Shown here in pieces: positions 9,374-21,800 of a stretch of 64,000 bases of DNA; position 1 is the stretch's first letter; each line of letters begins with the position of its first letter. The notes under the pieces were generated by a model. The model was not told the origin of the DNA. It saw nothing but the letters and a program-made list of their open reading frames with translations, and searched no databases. The translations under genes and the position numbers were made by a program. The stretch is from Adiantum capillus-veneris (taxonomy: Eukaryota > Streptophyta > Polypodiopsida > Polypodiales > Pteridaceae). Location: contig CM043960.1 of the NCBI GenBank assembly GCA_014529385.2, positions 34,426,396-34,490,395 on the forward strand. Direction: 5' to 3'.

Positions 9374-12300
9374 GTGATCATCTTTTATGAATGCAAGCCG
9401 TCTGCACCGCTTTTTGAGAATGACGCCCGAAATAACGACTACCATCTGTACCTGATGTTATTTATCAGTTTAGACTCTGCACTCACCTTAACTTCTTTAA
9501 GACGATTGCTTCCAATTTCTAGACACATTACAATATTCGGACCACAAGTTGGTCAAAAGCTTGTTCTTATTTTTGAAGGCAGCACATATGCGCTTTCTCT
9601 CATTTTTGTGAAACAGCATTTTGAGTTAACTAATGCGTTTACTTTACATCCACTTACACTAAGTGGAGGAGAGGTAAAAATGGAAGTTACTGAGTCTATT
9701 AGTGGTGAAGAGTTCTTCCTTCTGAATCATGATGTCTGTCAATTCTTCAAGGTTCGCTTGTCAGTTCCTGAACTTGACAGTGGAATTAAGGCTCCTCCAG
9801 TAATTGTCGATTTAGAATCAGATGCCGAGTCACATGGCTGCTCTAGCGTACTTGATATTATACGCTCAATGCCTTTGCAGAGCAACTTGTACTTGGCCCT
9901 GAAACAAGCTAAAGATATCATTCAAGTTCAAGAGCTTCCTGTGTTTTATGATGGATATGTTGCATTTGAGTTGCCCTCTCTAGGTCACACTAATGGAATG
10001 ATTGGGATGGAACAGAGACATGATAGCCACATGTGGACTGAATATGTCACATGTAGCAGTGACACCTTTCCAGGGGTCGTTAGGTTCAGTCGATGCTCGG
10101 GTCACTTATGTTGTGTCAACATTGATTGTCCATATTACTCGAGGACAGGACTCTACAATGAGGTTCATTGGCGAGGCCGGCTTTCAAAGTCATCTCCAAA
10201 AGGCATGCTAACACCTGATTATGGCACCTTGATATGCAATCATTGCTCTGAAGTGCCAGAGTGTGTGGCAACCTGTCCTGCAGTTATTTATTATTGTATA
10301 CCAAGGGAGAAACAAAAGTGGACCCATTGTGTGCTGCATCTAGGTGAGCATCAACATCCTTGTGCGGAAGGGAGGTCAAGAGTAAATGAGAAAAAAGTAG
10401 AATCAGTGCTTCAAGCTCGTGCTGCTCAAGAACCATTCACTACAGCCAAACAGCTCGAGCGCATGACTGCTCAGGATATGATCACGGGAAAGCTTGTAAT
10501 GGAAAATGCAGACAACACCGAATATATTGAAGATCGTGAGTTTTTTGAATTTCTCGACACAATCACACCTTTGTCAAGTAGACGAAGGATTGAACGAAGC
10601 TTGGAATGCGCCAAAAGATCAAAAAATATAAGTGCAAAAGGCTTAGAAGCAGTGCTTGACTTGAAGAGTAAGAGTAGGTATCCATATATACATGATGTTC
10701 TCTTCCCTGGTCAACTTGGAAATGCCCAACAACCACATGTGTTCAAGATGTCAATAATTGGGCCCGGAAGTGGAGTTGATCTGGTTAATCGAATGCGTCC
10801 GGGTGGAAATCTTGAGCAGATGTGGATACACTTTGATCATGTGCATCGTGTGCAAGGCTGGCCCACAATGTCTGCACATGTTTATGATCCGTTTGTGCGT
10901 GAACTAATGACAATCGCAACATGTGAGTTTACTGTGGAGAATAAGTTTGCACAAATAGAGTTTTGGAAGATGCTCAATAAGGTGGTTCAAGATGAAGGAT
11001 TTGATAAGACTGAGTTCAGAGGTTTCATGTATGATGAGGCTAATGCAAATTGGATAGCAATCAGAACAGTTTACTTTGGGGGTCCCAACACGGTTGTACC
11101 ATCTAAGGAAAGGTCTTGCGTGTTTCATTGGGAGCAATCCATGATCCGGCATACTACTAAATGTATCAAACCTTCCTCACAAGAGGAACACAAAATTAAA
11201 TGCCGAAAATGGCAAAATGCACCATCAGAGAATCAAGCAGATATTTGCAAAGGAGAGCTTTGTCGCTTTTGGAGAGCAGGACATGCTGTTGATGGTGAAG
11301 TTTCATGTTTGGAGACATGGTTGGCTTGGTGGGATATCAGAGTTTCACATTGGGGAGGAAGATTTGTTATGCAAGATGAGTCTGGCATTTTTGTGCCAAA
11401 CACTAACTTGTCTGAGAGTAAACATGCTAGCATGCGGGCATGCTTTGGTTTCAAAGAGAAAATTAGTTTATATGAAGCTGCAGGGGCAGATATGGCAATG
11501 GTTGTCCTACAAAGTGTTAAGTACAATGCATACCTTAAAGGTGCAAAGACATGTAGTGGTCCCGGAATACAAGACCTTGCGCAAATATTTTTAAATCATT
11601 CATCCATTGTCTCTGCTGCAAAGAAGTTGGTCAATCTTACACACTGCTCAATGAACGAAATGGGTTTGCAAAGTCCAGAGATGAATAGGTCAAATATAAG
11701 GGAGAAGAGTGTAAAAAAAAAGAGACCAATCTTTGTGGATGCTGGTGTTGTGCTAGAGGATGATAGCCACATGCCCGAGTATGTCACAGTCACTGAACCC
11801 ATTGGTAGAACAAAGTATGCACGTGCACATGGGGAAACAAAGTATTGGCCTGAGGTGACTGTTGCAAAAACGGTGTGGGCAATTAGGAGAACTGAACCTG
11901 GACGTAAAAATGACATGTTTTGGAATTTTGCAATATCAAACAGATAGATGTGGACGATTCATTAATCAAGGCTCACCTAATATTAATTCTGGGGTAGCTG
12001 CACCGTGCTTTTGGGGTCGAAGAAAATATCCCTCGTCAGGATCAAAGCCTGGGGGGATTGTTGAGGGTTATGTATGGTTCTGCAATGCTAGTAACATGCA
12101 CACATGGAAGATTCATGACATGGTGGTGGGGCCACCGGGACCTGCACCAGGGGTTTGGAGGGTCGTAGAGGGTACAAATCTACTACCACATGAGGCAGAA
12201 CAGCTCCAAGCAAATGGATTTGTACTTCAACAACAACATGGGGTAGAATGTGAAACTGTGAATGGGGGCATTCGAGGAGCAAATAGAGTTACAAGTGCCT

Positions 12301-12707
12301 TTCAGCCCAAATACAGGGATGTCAAGGTTATTAAATGGCGCTCAAAGCTGACAAAAGAATTTCAGACCAGAATTGATATTGGAAAATGCATGGCAGCAAC
12401 ATTAGTTAAAGAGGTTATTGTTGTGTGCAATGAAACACATGTTTTCTACATTAGCACAGAGGGGTCAAGGGCAAAGGGAGTTTCATACTCTGTGACATTG
12501 TCTAATTTTCCAAGATGTACATGTGAGGACTTCCAAAAGAGAGAGTCCAAGAGGTTGACATATGTGCCATGCAAGCATATTTACTATGTGTTTCTCCAAA
12601 TTTTGGGTTTGGACTCTCATGCCCATGAGTTCATGCACCAAGCAGCCCTAACAAAGGTGGAGTTGTTTCAAGCTTTGGGAGGATTGCGGCCAAATGTGCA
12701 GCAATAG
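9374..12707 (+). CDS. Mutator-like (MULE) DDE transposase with C-terminal SWIM zinc finger, one frame break
   Basis: The first frame (9374-11947, 857 codons) carries a Cys/His-rich block near residues 300-335 (CNHC..C..C..H..H), then an RNase H-fold region. Its candidate acidic residues are D488 (HFD), D553 or E554 (MYDEANANW) and E681 (NLSESKHASM), with C..H (CVFHWEQ) near 582; this layout is typical of MULE transposases. A second frame (+1) runs to 12707. It holds a SWIM finger (RCTCEDF...VPCKHIYYVF, about 12512-12595) and ends in a stop. The two frames overlap at 11862-11947, so one frameshift or an unseen small intron joins them. The enzyme would cut and join element ends. The exact start is uncertain: the first 60 residues have no recognised homology. 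Neighbour: the divergent methyltransferase gene. Confidence 0.65.
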
Positions 12708-12769
12708 TTAAAGTGACTCTAGATGTAAAAGCTTTGTGTGGTATGTAGTTTGAAATGCAGCGGTGTTTT

Positions 12770-12897
12770 GTCTACTTATGATAAGCCCTAGTTTGTGAGA
12801 GATCAGCCCTATGATAAGCCCTAGCGGTATTTTGTCTACTTATGATACGCCCTAGTTTGTGAGAGATCAGCACAAGTTTTGAGAGTGCATTCTATTA
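12770..12897. repeat. 64-bp direct duplication downstream of the MULE transposase
   Basis: GTCTACTTATGAT.(A/C)GCCCTAGTTTGTGAGAGATCAGC occurs at 12770 and again at 12834. It sits just after the transposase stop codon. A third partial word (ATGATAAGCCCTAG) lies between them. No terminator or poly(A) motif could be assigned with confidence. Confidence 0.8.
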
Positions 12898-13189
12898 ATG
12901 GTTTCTTGTAAATTTCATATGTGTTTGGAAAAAAATGAACAATATTTTGTTTTAAACAATGTAAGATGCAACAGGTTTGCTACAGAATCTTATTGAAGAT
13001 TGGGGTTATGTTCTTCATTCAATTTCTTTTGTCAGTTTTTTGGTGGCTAGGTTGAAGTGCCTCTCTTAAATTTTCCATCTACGTTTGCGAACAAATTAAC
13101 ATTATGGATCTTTTGTTATAAACAAAGTAAGATACAGCAAGTTCGCTTATCTAACCTATCTTGCTCGGTTTTTTGTTTGCTCGGAAGTA

Positions 13190-13698
13190 CTTGCTCGGGG
13201 ATGGGGATTCCTCATGGCCATCCAATAGGATTTGAGGGGAGATTGGGAGCAACTGGGTTAGGAGCCTGACATGTGTCCAGTATTCCCTTTGTGTAAAGGG
13301 GGAGCTTTGGTGGTGTGTGTGTGTGTGTGTTTCTCTCTCATCCCCTACAATAAGGGCTCGCCCCCTCCTTCCTAGGGATGTGGGAAGACTTTTTAGTCTT
13401 CCCTTGAGCATCCAATATTTCCCCTACTTTGGCCTTTGGACAATACCATTGAACTTTAGCCTATGGAAGTCTTAATGGGGTTGAACCTTAGGTATTTTAA
13501 GCCCCATTGAAGCACATTGCTCTTTTCAAATTGTCCCCCATTGGATCCCTATTTTCCCTCTTTTGGATCCCTGACAGAGACCGATCTGATAGCCTAACCA
13601 ATATTCTAGCTTTTACTCCCCTTGTAGTTCCCCATATTAAATAATCAGTTTAACATGAGAAAATCATTTAGGAGTATTAGATATTAGTTTTTATGACA
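13190..13698 (-). mobile_element. Truncated chromovirus LTR (outer half), minus orientation
   Basis: The right edge (...AGATATTAGTTTTTATGACA) is the reverse complement of the LTR start TGTCATAATAACTAATATCT at 14908 and 22198. Further left, matching segments include the GCTCGCCCCCTCC block, a (TG)n tract at 13311-13331 and the ATCCAATAGGATTTGAG block. The inner half of the LTR is absent. It ends exactly where a copia relic begins, so this is a solo or broken LTR next to that relic. Confidence 0.8.
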
Positions 13699-14100
13699 GG
13701 TTACACAGATGCGGATTATGCGAGTTGTGTGGATAGTCGAAGATCCACGTTTGGCTATGTTGCCCTATTTGTTGGAGTAGCGGTGTCATGAAGATCATGT
13801 CTCCAAAACTATATGCAATCTTCCACCATCGAGACAGAGTATGTGGTAAGCAAGGAAGTTGTATGGTTAGCTCACCTAGTGGAAGATCTTGGCATTACTC
13901 AGACTCTAGTGTTTCATTATTGTGATGGTCAAAGTGCGATTGCATTAGGAAAAAAACCCCATGTTTCACTCCAAGTCGAAACACATAGATGTTTGCTATC
14001 ATGTGATACGTGACAAATTAACTAGCAAGCACATTTAGATGGTCAAGGTTCATACTGATGACAACCTTGCAGATGCTCTCACAAAGAGCCTACCCCTTTG
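13699..14100 (+). pseudogene. Ty1/copia RNase H relic
   Basis: The translation starts GYTDADYASCVDSRRSTFGY, the signature of copia RNase H. It continues through a frame break to TETEYV-like acidic residues (STIETEYVVSKEVVWLAHLV) and the GITQTLVFHYCDGQSAIAL block. A stop follows, and further in-frame relics (ADALTKSLP) run to about 14100. The beginning of the element is lost at the LTR fragment on the left. No protease, integrase or RT remains. Confidence 0.85.
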
Positions 14101-14205
14101 AGTGGTTTGCACATTGCATGGACATGATGAGTATAGGGTGAGCTATAGGATTGCTTCACGGTTGTACAGATGTACATACATAAGCCGCTTGGGCACGTTG
14201 GTCTT

Positions 14206-14900
14206 CAAGTGGGCGATTGTTAGGGTTCAAGAAAACTGATCAGACACCCATCACACTGATTGTACTAACTTTATCTATTCTTTTGATCATATAGAACAAT
14301 AGGGAGTAGTGAGGCATTTCAATTAGAATCCTCATTGGGAGCTCCACCAACACTCCCTATCTGCTCTTCTTCTCCCTCACACTCCGCACGCATTGTGCAC
14401 TCTTTATCAAGGTCTTGGGTTGGGGGGTTGAGTATCCTAGATGTTCATCCACAACACATTCCTGATGAGAATTTTTGCATACACCATCAAATTTCAAGCA
14501 CATCAGCAGCCAAAATGCAACTTATGTCCTCTTCAATTAAATGGTGCCAAATCAGCAGGTGGAATACATTGAGGTGTTGCCATCTCAATCGTTGTAATCT
14601 TGCCTATGACACCTGAAGTGCTTGCCTATATTGTAGTCTTGCAGTGCAGTTCTAACCTCTAGTTTGGCCCCCCTTCCCAGGACGCTTGACAACCGAAAAA
14701 GGTCTTTGGCTGACGTTTCCCTTGGAATAAGGTCTCCCACCACTAGCTTCCAACCTCCATCGGTCGGTAGGCGGTTGCCCTCATTTAAGAGAAAGGTCAG
14801 TCAAAGAAATTTCCCTACACCAAGATAGCCAGTATCACTACATGGATGATTTGGAAGCACATTGAGAGGCTTGCATGTTTTTTAGAAAGTGTTTTCCATA
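14206..14900 (+). mobile_element. Copia polypurine tract and start of 3' LTR
   Basis: CAAGTGGGCGA followed by TTGTTAGGG is the usual copia join of polypurine tract and LTR start. The LTR would begin at TGTTAG (14218). Its end cannot be located: no partner LTR is present, and the chromovirus at 14908 may have landed within it. The block has no supported gene. Confidence 0.55.
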
Positions 14901-14907
14901 TTTGATA

Positions 14908-16515
14908 TGTCATAATAACTAATAAATAATATCTAATTCTCCTAAATGATTTTCTCATGTTAAACTGATCATTTAATATGGGGAAGTGCCAGGGGAGAAA
15001 AAGCTAGAATATTGGTTAAGCTGGCAGACCGGCCACAGTAGGGATCCAAAGGAGGGAAAATAGGGATCCAAAGGGGGGGCCATCTGTAAAAGAGAAATGT
15101 GCAACAATGGGTTTAAAAGACCCTAAGGTTCATCCCATTAAGACTTTCAAGATGCTAAGGTTCCAAAATTCAAAGGTTGTGTCCAAAGGTCAAACTCTAG
15201 GGAAATCGGATGCTTTGTGTGTGTCCCAAAAAGTCTTCTCAAGTCCTACATAGGAGGGGGCGAGCCCAAGAAGTAGGGGATGAGAGAGAAACTCTCTCTC
15301 ACACACACACAAGCTACATTTACACAAAGGGAATGAGGGACACATGTCAGCTCCCTGGCCCAAATGCCCACAAGATGTACTCAAATCCTATTGGATGGCC
15401 TTGGAGGTGGACCAATGAGAAATAGGCTAGAGTAAATCTAGTTTAATTAATTTAAAAACACTTAATAAAAGAACCAATAAGAATTAAGCTCTCTAGAAGA
15501 CTATTGAACAATCTCCCAAGGGGTCCAATGAGCCTTCAGCAGCCCAATGGCTTGCGTGATTCCTATTGGCCAGGAGACAAAGGGGTCCAATGAGATTTTA
15601 GTTGCATTAATTAATTACCTAAAGGTCTCACAAAAGGGGAAAGGGGGACACATATGAGAAGGCTATCACTTATTCTTCTTAATACTCATTGGCTAAGCCT
15701 AGAAAGGGCCAATAGGGTTAGAGCATGAGCAAATAGCAAGAGGGGTCGACCAAGAGAGAGAGAGAAGGGGCTGATTTTTTCAAGGCATTATCCACACACA
15801 CTCACACAAACTCATGTGGAAAGAAAGAAGGCTCTCTCTCTCTCCTTCCCAAGCTTTAATGGAAAGCTTATCACCTACTCCAAGCTTGTGAGAAGGGAGG
15901 CCTACCCTACACCAACAACTCTTGGCTTTGTGATGCAAATCCAACCAAGAGCCAAGCTTCAATGCATGCTCATCTCCTCTACCATGCTAATTACTAAGCT
16001 AAGCTATGCTAATATGACTGATTATGTGAGGAGATGTATATATTTCTCATAAGACTACTCCTTGTTCCTCTCAATTACTCTCATACCCCGCTAGCTCTCA
16101 CCATCTTTGAAGGAGTGTGAGGTCTTGGGTCTGAGACAGTGAGGGAATTGATGTTGTGTTTGATAAGGGTTTTACTTACTGCTTGAAGTTTCCATCTTCA
16201 TTGCACTAGCTAGTATTGAAGGAACACAAATAATTGTATTGTAAAATGTCTCTCTTGATGGGAGAAACCATAATACAAAGCCTTTTGGAGGGGGGACCGG
16301 CTCTATGCAAATCCAGTCCTCAAATGTTGTCAATTGCTTAATTTCTCTCTCTTTTGAAGTATTATTCATGCTATCTAACTAGGTGTTATACTTTTTGTTG
16401 CTCTCTCCACCCAAGTACTCTTGTTATTCTGATTAGGAATCTATTCTAATGAAATGCTCACTATGTTCATGCTATTTTCTGCTACACACAAGTTACTAGG
16501 CCATTAAATGTCACA
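14908..16515 (+). mobile_element. 5' LTR of chromovirus copy 1
   Basis: It begins TGTCATAATAAC and ends TTAAATGTCACA, one base before the primer-binding site. It is closely similar over its whole length (about 1608 bases) to the LTR at 22198-23836, with substitutions and small indels. It has only a short CTCTCTCACACACACAC tract where the other LTR has about 65 bases of CA. The LTR supplies promoter and polyadenylation functions; I could not pick out a TATA box with confidence. Confidence 0.9.
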
Positions 16516-16516
16516 C

Positions 16517-16534
16517 TGGTATCAAAGCACAAGG
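16517..16534 (+). other. Primer-binding site (tRNA-iMet type)
   Basis: TGGTATCAAAGCACAAGG lies one base inside the 5' LTR. The first twelve bases differ from the iMet-complementary consensus TGGTATCAGAGC at a single position; the later bases have drifted. Confidence 0.8.
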
Positions 16535-16924
16535 TTTCTCTTTTCTTGCTCAAGAAGGGAGGTCCTCAAGCTAGCTATAAATGGTTGGTTTTATTAATTG
16601 CATGTGAGTAAGTAGAATAGGGATTTTTCAGCCTTGCAGTGCGCTTGCCTTCGTGCAAATAACGGGGCATCACCATCGAGAGCTATGGTATTAATAGTGA
16701 AGTCCTGCGGGGCTTGCCTACGGCTTAACCACTATTGAGCTATTAGAAGCTTGACGAGAGCCGGTTTTGTTTTGGTGTTGAACGACCCTCTCTTTTATTC
16801 CTTGCAATTAATGGTATTTGAGCCACGGGTACAATAGCTTGAGTGCTTTTTCTAAAGGGGTAAAGAGGAGTAGCAACTAGGGCTTGAGGTGTCAAAGTAC
16901 ACCTAAAAAGTTTACACCTAAAAG

Positions 16925-18600
16925 TTGTTAGAATGGCTGACAATAGTAAAGAGAGTGAAATTAATGTTGATAATTTTGATTTTGCTAATGAGTAGGCCAA
17001 TAATGATGCCCCGATGCTTGTTAACTATCTTGTTTCTAGGGTTCACCAAGCCATGGGCAATCCATCCCTCCAAAGTGAAGTGCAATAGCAGCTTCATGCT
17101 CATGGGATTCTCCAAGCTCCCCAGCATGACAAGAGAGTCACTAGGAAGCCTCGTTGTGAGACTTCCAAAAGAGGCCTCTCTCCGATTCGGAACGAAGAAG
17201 AGGATCCATACGAAGGGCTCAAAAATTTTCTTCTTGATGATGCATCTCCTTCCAAAAGGAGAATTCAAGAGCCTCCACCGAAGGAATGAGAAAGAAGTGA
17301 GTCTCCTGCCACCTCGATGGAGATGGCTCCACGAAGACTGCGGGCTAAACGCTCTCCATCACCTCCAAAATGGAGAAGACCATCGCATGCTTCTCCACAC
17401 CATAATTCAAAGAGGGATGACAAAAAGCAAGAGAAGAAAAAGGCGAGAAAGAGGAACCCTCTTCTTCATCCTCTTCCTCTTATGAAAGTGATGGTGAAGA
17501 AAAATAAGATCAAGGGAAGAAAAAGGCGAGAAAGAGGTCACCCTCTTCTCCATCTTCCTCAAATTCTTCATCTTCTGAAGAAAGTGATGGTGCAACTTTT
17601 GAACCATCAAAAAGAAGAGGCCATAGGAAATCCTATGCCACGTGGAAGAGGTCGTCCAAGCTCAAAAAGTTCAAAGAGGGAGGGAAGAGCATCTCTTTCC
17701 TTACCTATGATGGCACCTTTGGTGCTACGGACAAACTCTTGTCCTTTATCTAACAATGCAATGCGGCGTTTGGAGATGAGGGCTTCACGGAGTCCTCTAA
17801 GCTACACCATGTAGCTATGCACTTTCCAGGCAACGGTGGTCTAGCCTACGGGCCAACGGTGAAGCTCCACAAACATGGAAAGCTCTAAGAGCTTCCATTA
17901 TGAAGCAATTTTTGGCCACCGATGCCAAAGATAGTACTCACCGAATGGAAAGCTTAAAGCTCTCTTCCTACGAATCCGTTCACAAATATGTAGACAAGTT
18001 TTGGGACTACAACTCAAAGCCACTGTCTTCAAAAAGTTGGATTTTGGAGAGCAAAAGCAACAATTTTGTGCGGGCTTAACTGAAGGAATGGCGGAGTATG
18101 TCAACTCCCAAAGGCCACGCACCATATCGGCAGTTATACACCATACTATGGTGGCTTCTCGAATCAATTTCCAAACAGGGGTTTAAAGAAATTTTAAGCC
18201 CATGGAAAACAAGGGTTCCAATGAGCCTAAGGGGAAGGACAATGTCCAAAAGTCTCCTAGGGGAAATTCCAATAAATCTAAGGAGAAGGGAGTTTACAAA
18301 GGTAAACACAAACTCTCTCATGAAGAGCTTGAGCGTTATTGCAAGGATAACCGTTGTTTCAAGTGTGGTGAGCAAGGGCATGCGTACCACGCTTGTCCCC
18401 AAAAGAACACCCACCATGAGCCTCCTAGAGCTACCTTGGTCGAAATCCAAGAGGAGGAAACTCACCACAAAGGATCCCCTCTATGCCATGCTTGGGGAAA
18501 GGTAAGAGAACATGATGCTTTTATTCTCTTTGACCCTGGTTCTACTCATAATTTCATATCCATAGAGTTGGCCACCAAGCTAGGCATATAAGCTTACGAG
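16925..18600 (+). pseudogene. Chromovirus gag (capsid/nucleocapsid) relic
   Basis: The gag starts near 16934 (ATGGCTGACAATAG) and is broken into several frames. A basic Ser/Arg/Lys-rich stretch covers about 17300-17700. A retrotransposon gag core follows (about 17700-18180; words such as YESVHKYVDKFWDY and LDFGEQKQQFCAGL in one frame). The nucleocapsid zinc knuckle CFKCGEQGHAYHAC is at about 18358-18400 in the frame of 18202-18591. Gag would package the RNA. At least three frame changes make it non-functional. Confidence 0.8.
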
Positions 18601-18790
18601 ATGGGAGATGTCCTACCCGCAGATGGTGCTTTCAAGGGGCAAGAAGCTTCAATCACTCCCTTAATCGGGAAATTGAGGCTCCATGTCCAAAGCTATGTGG
18701 AAAAAGAGGACTTCTTTATCTCTCCTCTCAAGCATGAGGATGGGCACCATGGTTTGATCCCATGGCTGCCAATGTTAAATTCCCTGAAAG
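18490..18790 (+). pseudogene. Chromovirus aspartic protease relic
   Basis: FILFDPGSTHNFIS corresponds to the retropepsin active-site motif, with DPG in place of the usual D-S/T-G. A stop follows after ATKLGI, then the frame resumes to about 18830 with the downstream GLIPW segment. Both the altered catalytic triplet and the stop indicate decay. Confidence 0.75.
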
Positions 18791-19960
18791 AAGAATCTAC
18801 TTTAGGTTCAGGGAAAAAGATATGTACATAGATGCCAAGCAAATGGGTAACACCATACCCATTGTACATACACAAGCTTTCAATAAGTCAATAAAGATCT
18901 CTATTCCCGTGTACATGATTTTTGTGAAAGATTCTCAAAATGAACCTAATGTTTTAACAAAAGAAAATAAACACTCTCACAAGGAATTAGAGTTATCCAA
19001 TTTTCTCAAGGGGTTTCAAGATGTCTTTATTGACAACATCCCTTGTGAGCTACCTCCTAAACGAGGCAATGATGACCATGCAATTGAACTTCTTCTAGGA
19101 AGTTTACCGCCCAAAAAACCTCCTTATAGAGTTTCTCAAGCTCAACAAGAGGAGATTATGCGGCAAGTGCATGAGTTAGTTGACAAGGGCATGGTTAGGC
19201 CTAGCTCATCTCCATTTTGTTCTCCTGTACTATTAATGCAAAAGAAAGACGGCACATATTGTATGTGTGTCGACTATAGAGCACTAAATAGGATCACTAT
19301 CAAGAATAGGTTTCCCGTTCCACGGGTAGAAGACCTATTTGATAAGCTACAAGGGTCCACCTACTTCAATAGGATTGACCTAAAAAGTGGCTATCATCAA
19401 ATAAGGATAGTTGATCAAGACACTGTAAAGACCGCATTTTGCACTACGTTTGGTCTTTACAAATACATTGTCATGCCTTTTGGCTTGACCAATGCACCAG
19501 CCACATTCAACTGCTTGATGGAGAAGCTTTTCAGGCCTCACTGAACCTTTAATGGAGTATTATTTGATGATATCATCATCTACTCTAATTCATTAGACGA
19601 ACACAAGAAACACCTCCAGGTAATATTTCAAGTTCTAAGAGAGAATAAACTTTATGTTAATCGAAAGAAAAGTGAATTTTTCTTACCAACAGATTCAGTA
19701 TTTAGGTCACATTATCTCTCAAGATGGCATCCAAATGGATCCATCAAAATTTGAGGTAATAAAAGGATGGCCTAAACCAAGGAATCTTAATGAACTAAGA
19801 AGCTTGATAGGTATGTGTGCATACTATAGATGCTTCATAGAAAAGTTCTCACTAATAGCAGGACCATTACATGACCTAACAAAGAAAAACATTAGGTACA
19901 CATGGTCTAACAATGCTTTTGAAAAGATTAAAGAAAAGCTTATCTCTCAACCTGTGCTTA
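18762..19960 (+). pseudogene. Chromovirus reverse transcriptase relic
   Basis: The frame 18762-19544 holds the spacer and the RT fingers/palm. Motifs include PPYRVSQAQQEEI, VRPSSSPFCSPVLL, VDYRALNRIT, FNRIDLKSGYHQIRI and MPFGLTNAPATF. A stop after MEKLFRPH precedes the catalytic box, read as FDDIIIYS (usual YVDDI). The thumb (YLGHIISQDGIQMDPSK, RSLIGMCAYYRCFI) resumes in another frame from 19654. It is Ty3/gypsy type, inactive as written. Confidence 0.9.
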
Positions 19961-20340
19961 CACTACCGGATCTTTCAAAGTCATTTGAGGTCCAATGTGA
20001 TGCTTGTGGTGATTGCCTTGGAGCTGTTTTGCTCCAAGAAGGGCACGCCATAGCCTATGAAAGCCGAAGGCTCGACCCTGTTGAGAAATCTCTAGGCATA
20101 TATGAAAAGGAACTCCTCGCAGTTCTACATGCCTTAGACTCATGGAAGCACTATTTATTGGGGACTCCTTTCATTCTGCGAACAGATCACCAAAGTCTTA
20201 AGTACTTCATGACGCAGACCAAGCTCTCCGACAAACAAATGAGGTGGGAAAATTTTCTTTTGTAATTTCATTTTCATATTGCTCACATTGTTGGCAAGCA
20301 TAATTAAGTAGCCGATGCACTTTCAAGACGGCCGAGAGTG
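19930..20340 (+). pseudogene. Chromovirus RNase H relic
   Basis: The frame 19654-20265 continues from RT into the RNase H domain: FEVQCDACGDCLGAVLLQEG (first acidic residues), YEKELLAVLHALDSWKHYL and LRTDHQSLKYF. A stop after RWENFLL is followed by HIVGKHN and VADALSRRP, the usual end of gypsy RNase H. It has two stops and no large deletion. Confidence 0.9.
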
Positions 20341-21420
20341 AATGCGGTTTCCATAGCAAATCACAATGATCTATCTTCAATGATAGATGAGTATGCTATT
20401 GATCCCGATTTTAGAGATGCGATTTCATCCCTTGCACTAGGGAAGAAAGAGGAACCATTTACTTTACAAGATGGTTATCTTCTCTATGACAATAGACTAT
20501 GCGTTACTAACTCACTCCATGAGAAAATAATGTATGAATATCATGCTCCTCCTTATGCGGGGCATAGAGGGATTCAGTCTACCCTAAAGGGGATTGAAAC
20601 ATATTTCTATTGGCCTACCATGAAAGAAAACATACAAGAGTATGTTTCTAAATGTGTGGTATGACAAAAGAAGAAGTTTGATAGAGGGAAGCAACCTGGA
20701 TTGCTTCAACCTTTGCCAATCCCTAATTCACCATGGGAGAGAATATCCATGGATTTTAACTTTGGATTGCCTAAGTCTATCCATGGGAATACGGGAATAT
20801 GGACGAAAGTAGACAAATTCAGTAAAACAAGCTCATTTTATACCTGTCAAAAAGACTATCAAAGCCCATCAAATGGCGACCCTCTTCATTTCACAAATCT
20901 TCAAGTACCATGGCTTGCTAATGTCCATAGTGTCGGCGGATAGAGATCCTAGAATGACCAGTAATTTTTGGAAGGGTCTTTTTGAGAATTTAGGGACAAG
21001 GCTAAACTTCTCTTCGGCCTATGACCCACAAACGGATGGCCAAAGTGAAATAGCTAACCTAACAATTCTTGATCTACTAAAAGCCTATGTAACAGAAGTA
21101 GATCAAAGATCCCAATGGGAGAAGTACTTACCCTTTGTGGAGTATGCTTACAAAAACATTGTACATACTTCCACGGGAAAAGCACCTTTCAAGGTAATTG
21201 AGGGAAGATCAAAAAGTCCCCTACTACTTAAGGTACACGGAAAGATCTTCGCTGTAGATGAGTATAGCCGAGACCTACAAGAATCTTTCCAAAAGATTAA
21301 GGATGCTATCTCTATCTCACAGCAAAGGCAAAAGGCTGGTGTTTTGACAAGCACAGAAGAGTCCAAGCCTTTAAAGAAAATGATTGGGTCTTACTTAAAT
21401 TTCCCAAGGCTCAATTAAGG
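20338..21420 (+). pseudogene. Chromovirus integrase relic
   Basis: The zinc-binding head H..H..C..C is partly present: YHAPPYAGHRG is intact and the pair after KCVV is broken by a TGA where the second cysteine belongs. The core has the first Asp at RISMDFNF and the second at SADRDP after a frame change near 20930. The Glu region is at DGQSEIAN. The remainder (WEKYLPFVEYAYKN, TGKAPFKVIEG) is standard gypsy integrase. At least three lesions. Confidence 0.88.
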
Positions 21421-21426
21421 CGCACG

Positions 21427-21800
21427 ATGGCCAAGAATCCTACGGGACACCAAAAGTACTATGCTAAGTTAGCAAAAAGGTACTATGGTCCCTTTCAGAT
21501 TCTTACGCCAATCAATGAAATGGCCTATCAACTCAAGTTGCCCAGCCATTGGCTCATACACAATGCTTTGCATGTGAGCCTATTAAAGATTTACAAAGGA
21601 AAGCCACCTCAAGAACCAACTATTGAAGACCCACCGGAGATCGAGGACCAAGAAGAGGTGTTGCAGCCCGAATCCATTCTACGACATGACGACATGAAGA
21701 CAAGGTACAAAGAAGCGGTAACTATCCGATGATATCTTATTAAGTTTAAGAAATATCCTTTTGAAGATGCTAGATGGGATGCAAGGCATACAACTAAAGG
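21427..21800 (+). pseudogene. Integrase C-terminus with chromodomain-like tail
   Basis: The frame 21427-21732 contains AKRYYGPFQIL, AYQLKLPSHWLIHNALHVSLL (gypsy integrase C-terminal module), PPEIEDQEEVLQPESIL and RHDDMKTRYKEAVTIR. After two stops, YLIKFKKYPFEDARWDARHT follows, resembling a degenerate chromodomain. This places the element among chromoviruses, whose tails direct insertion to marked chromatin. Confidence 0.75.

Noticed and set aside
11862-12060. GRF-type zinc finger at the transposase frame junction (RCGRF..PCFWGRR)
   Set aside because: Cysteine spacing does not fit the GRF pattern once the frame break is considered.
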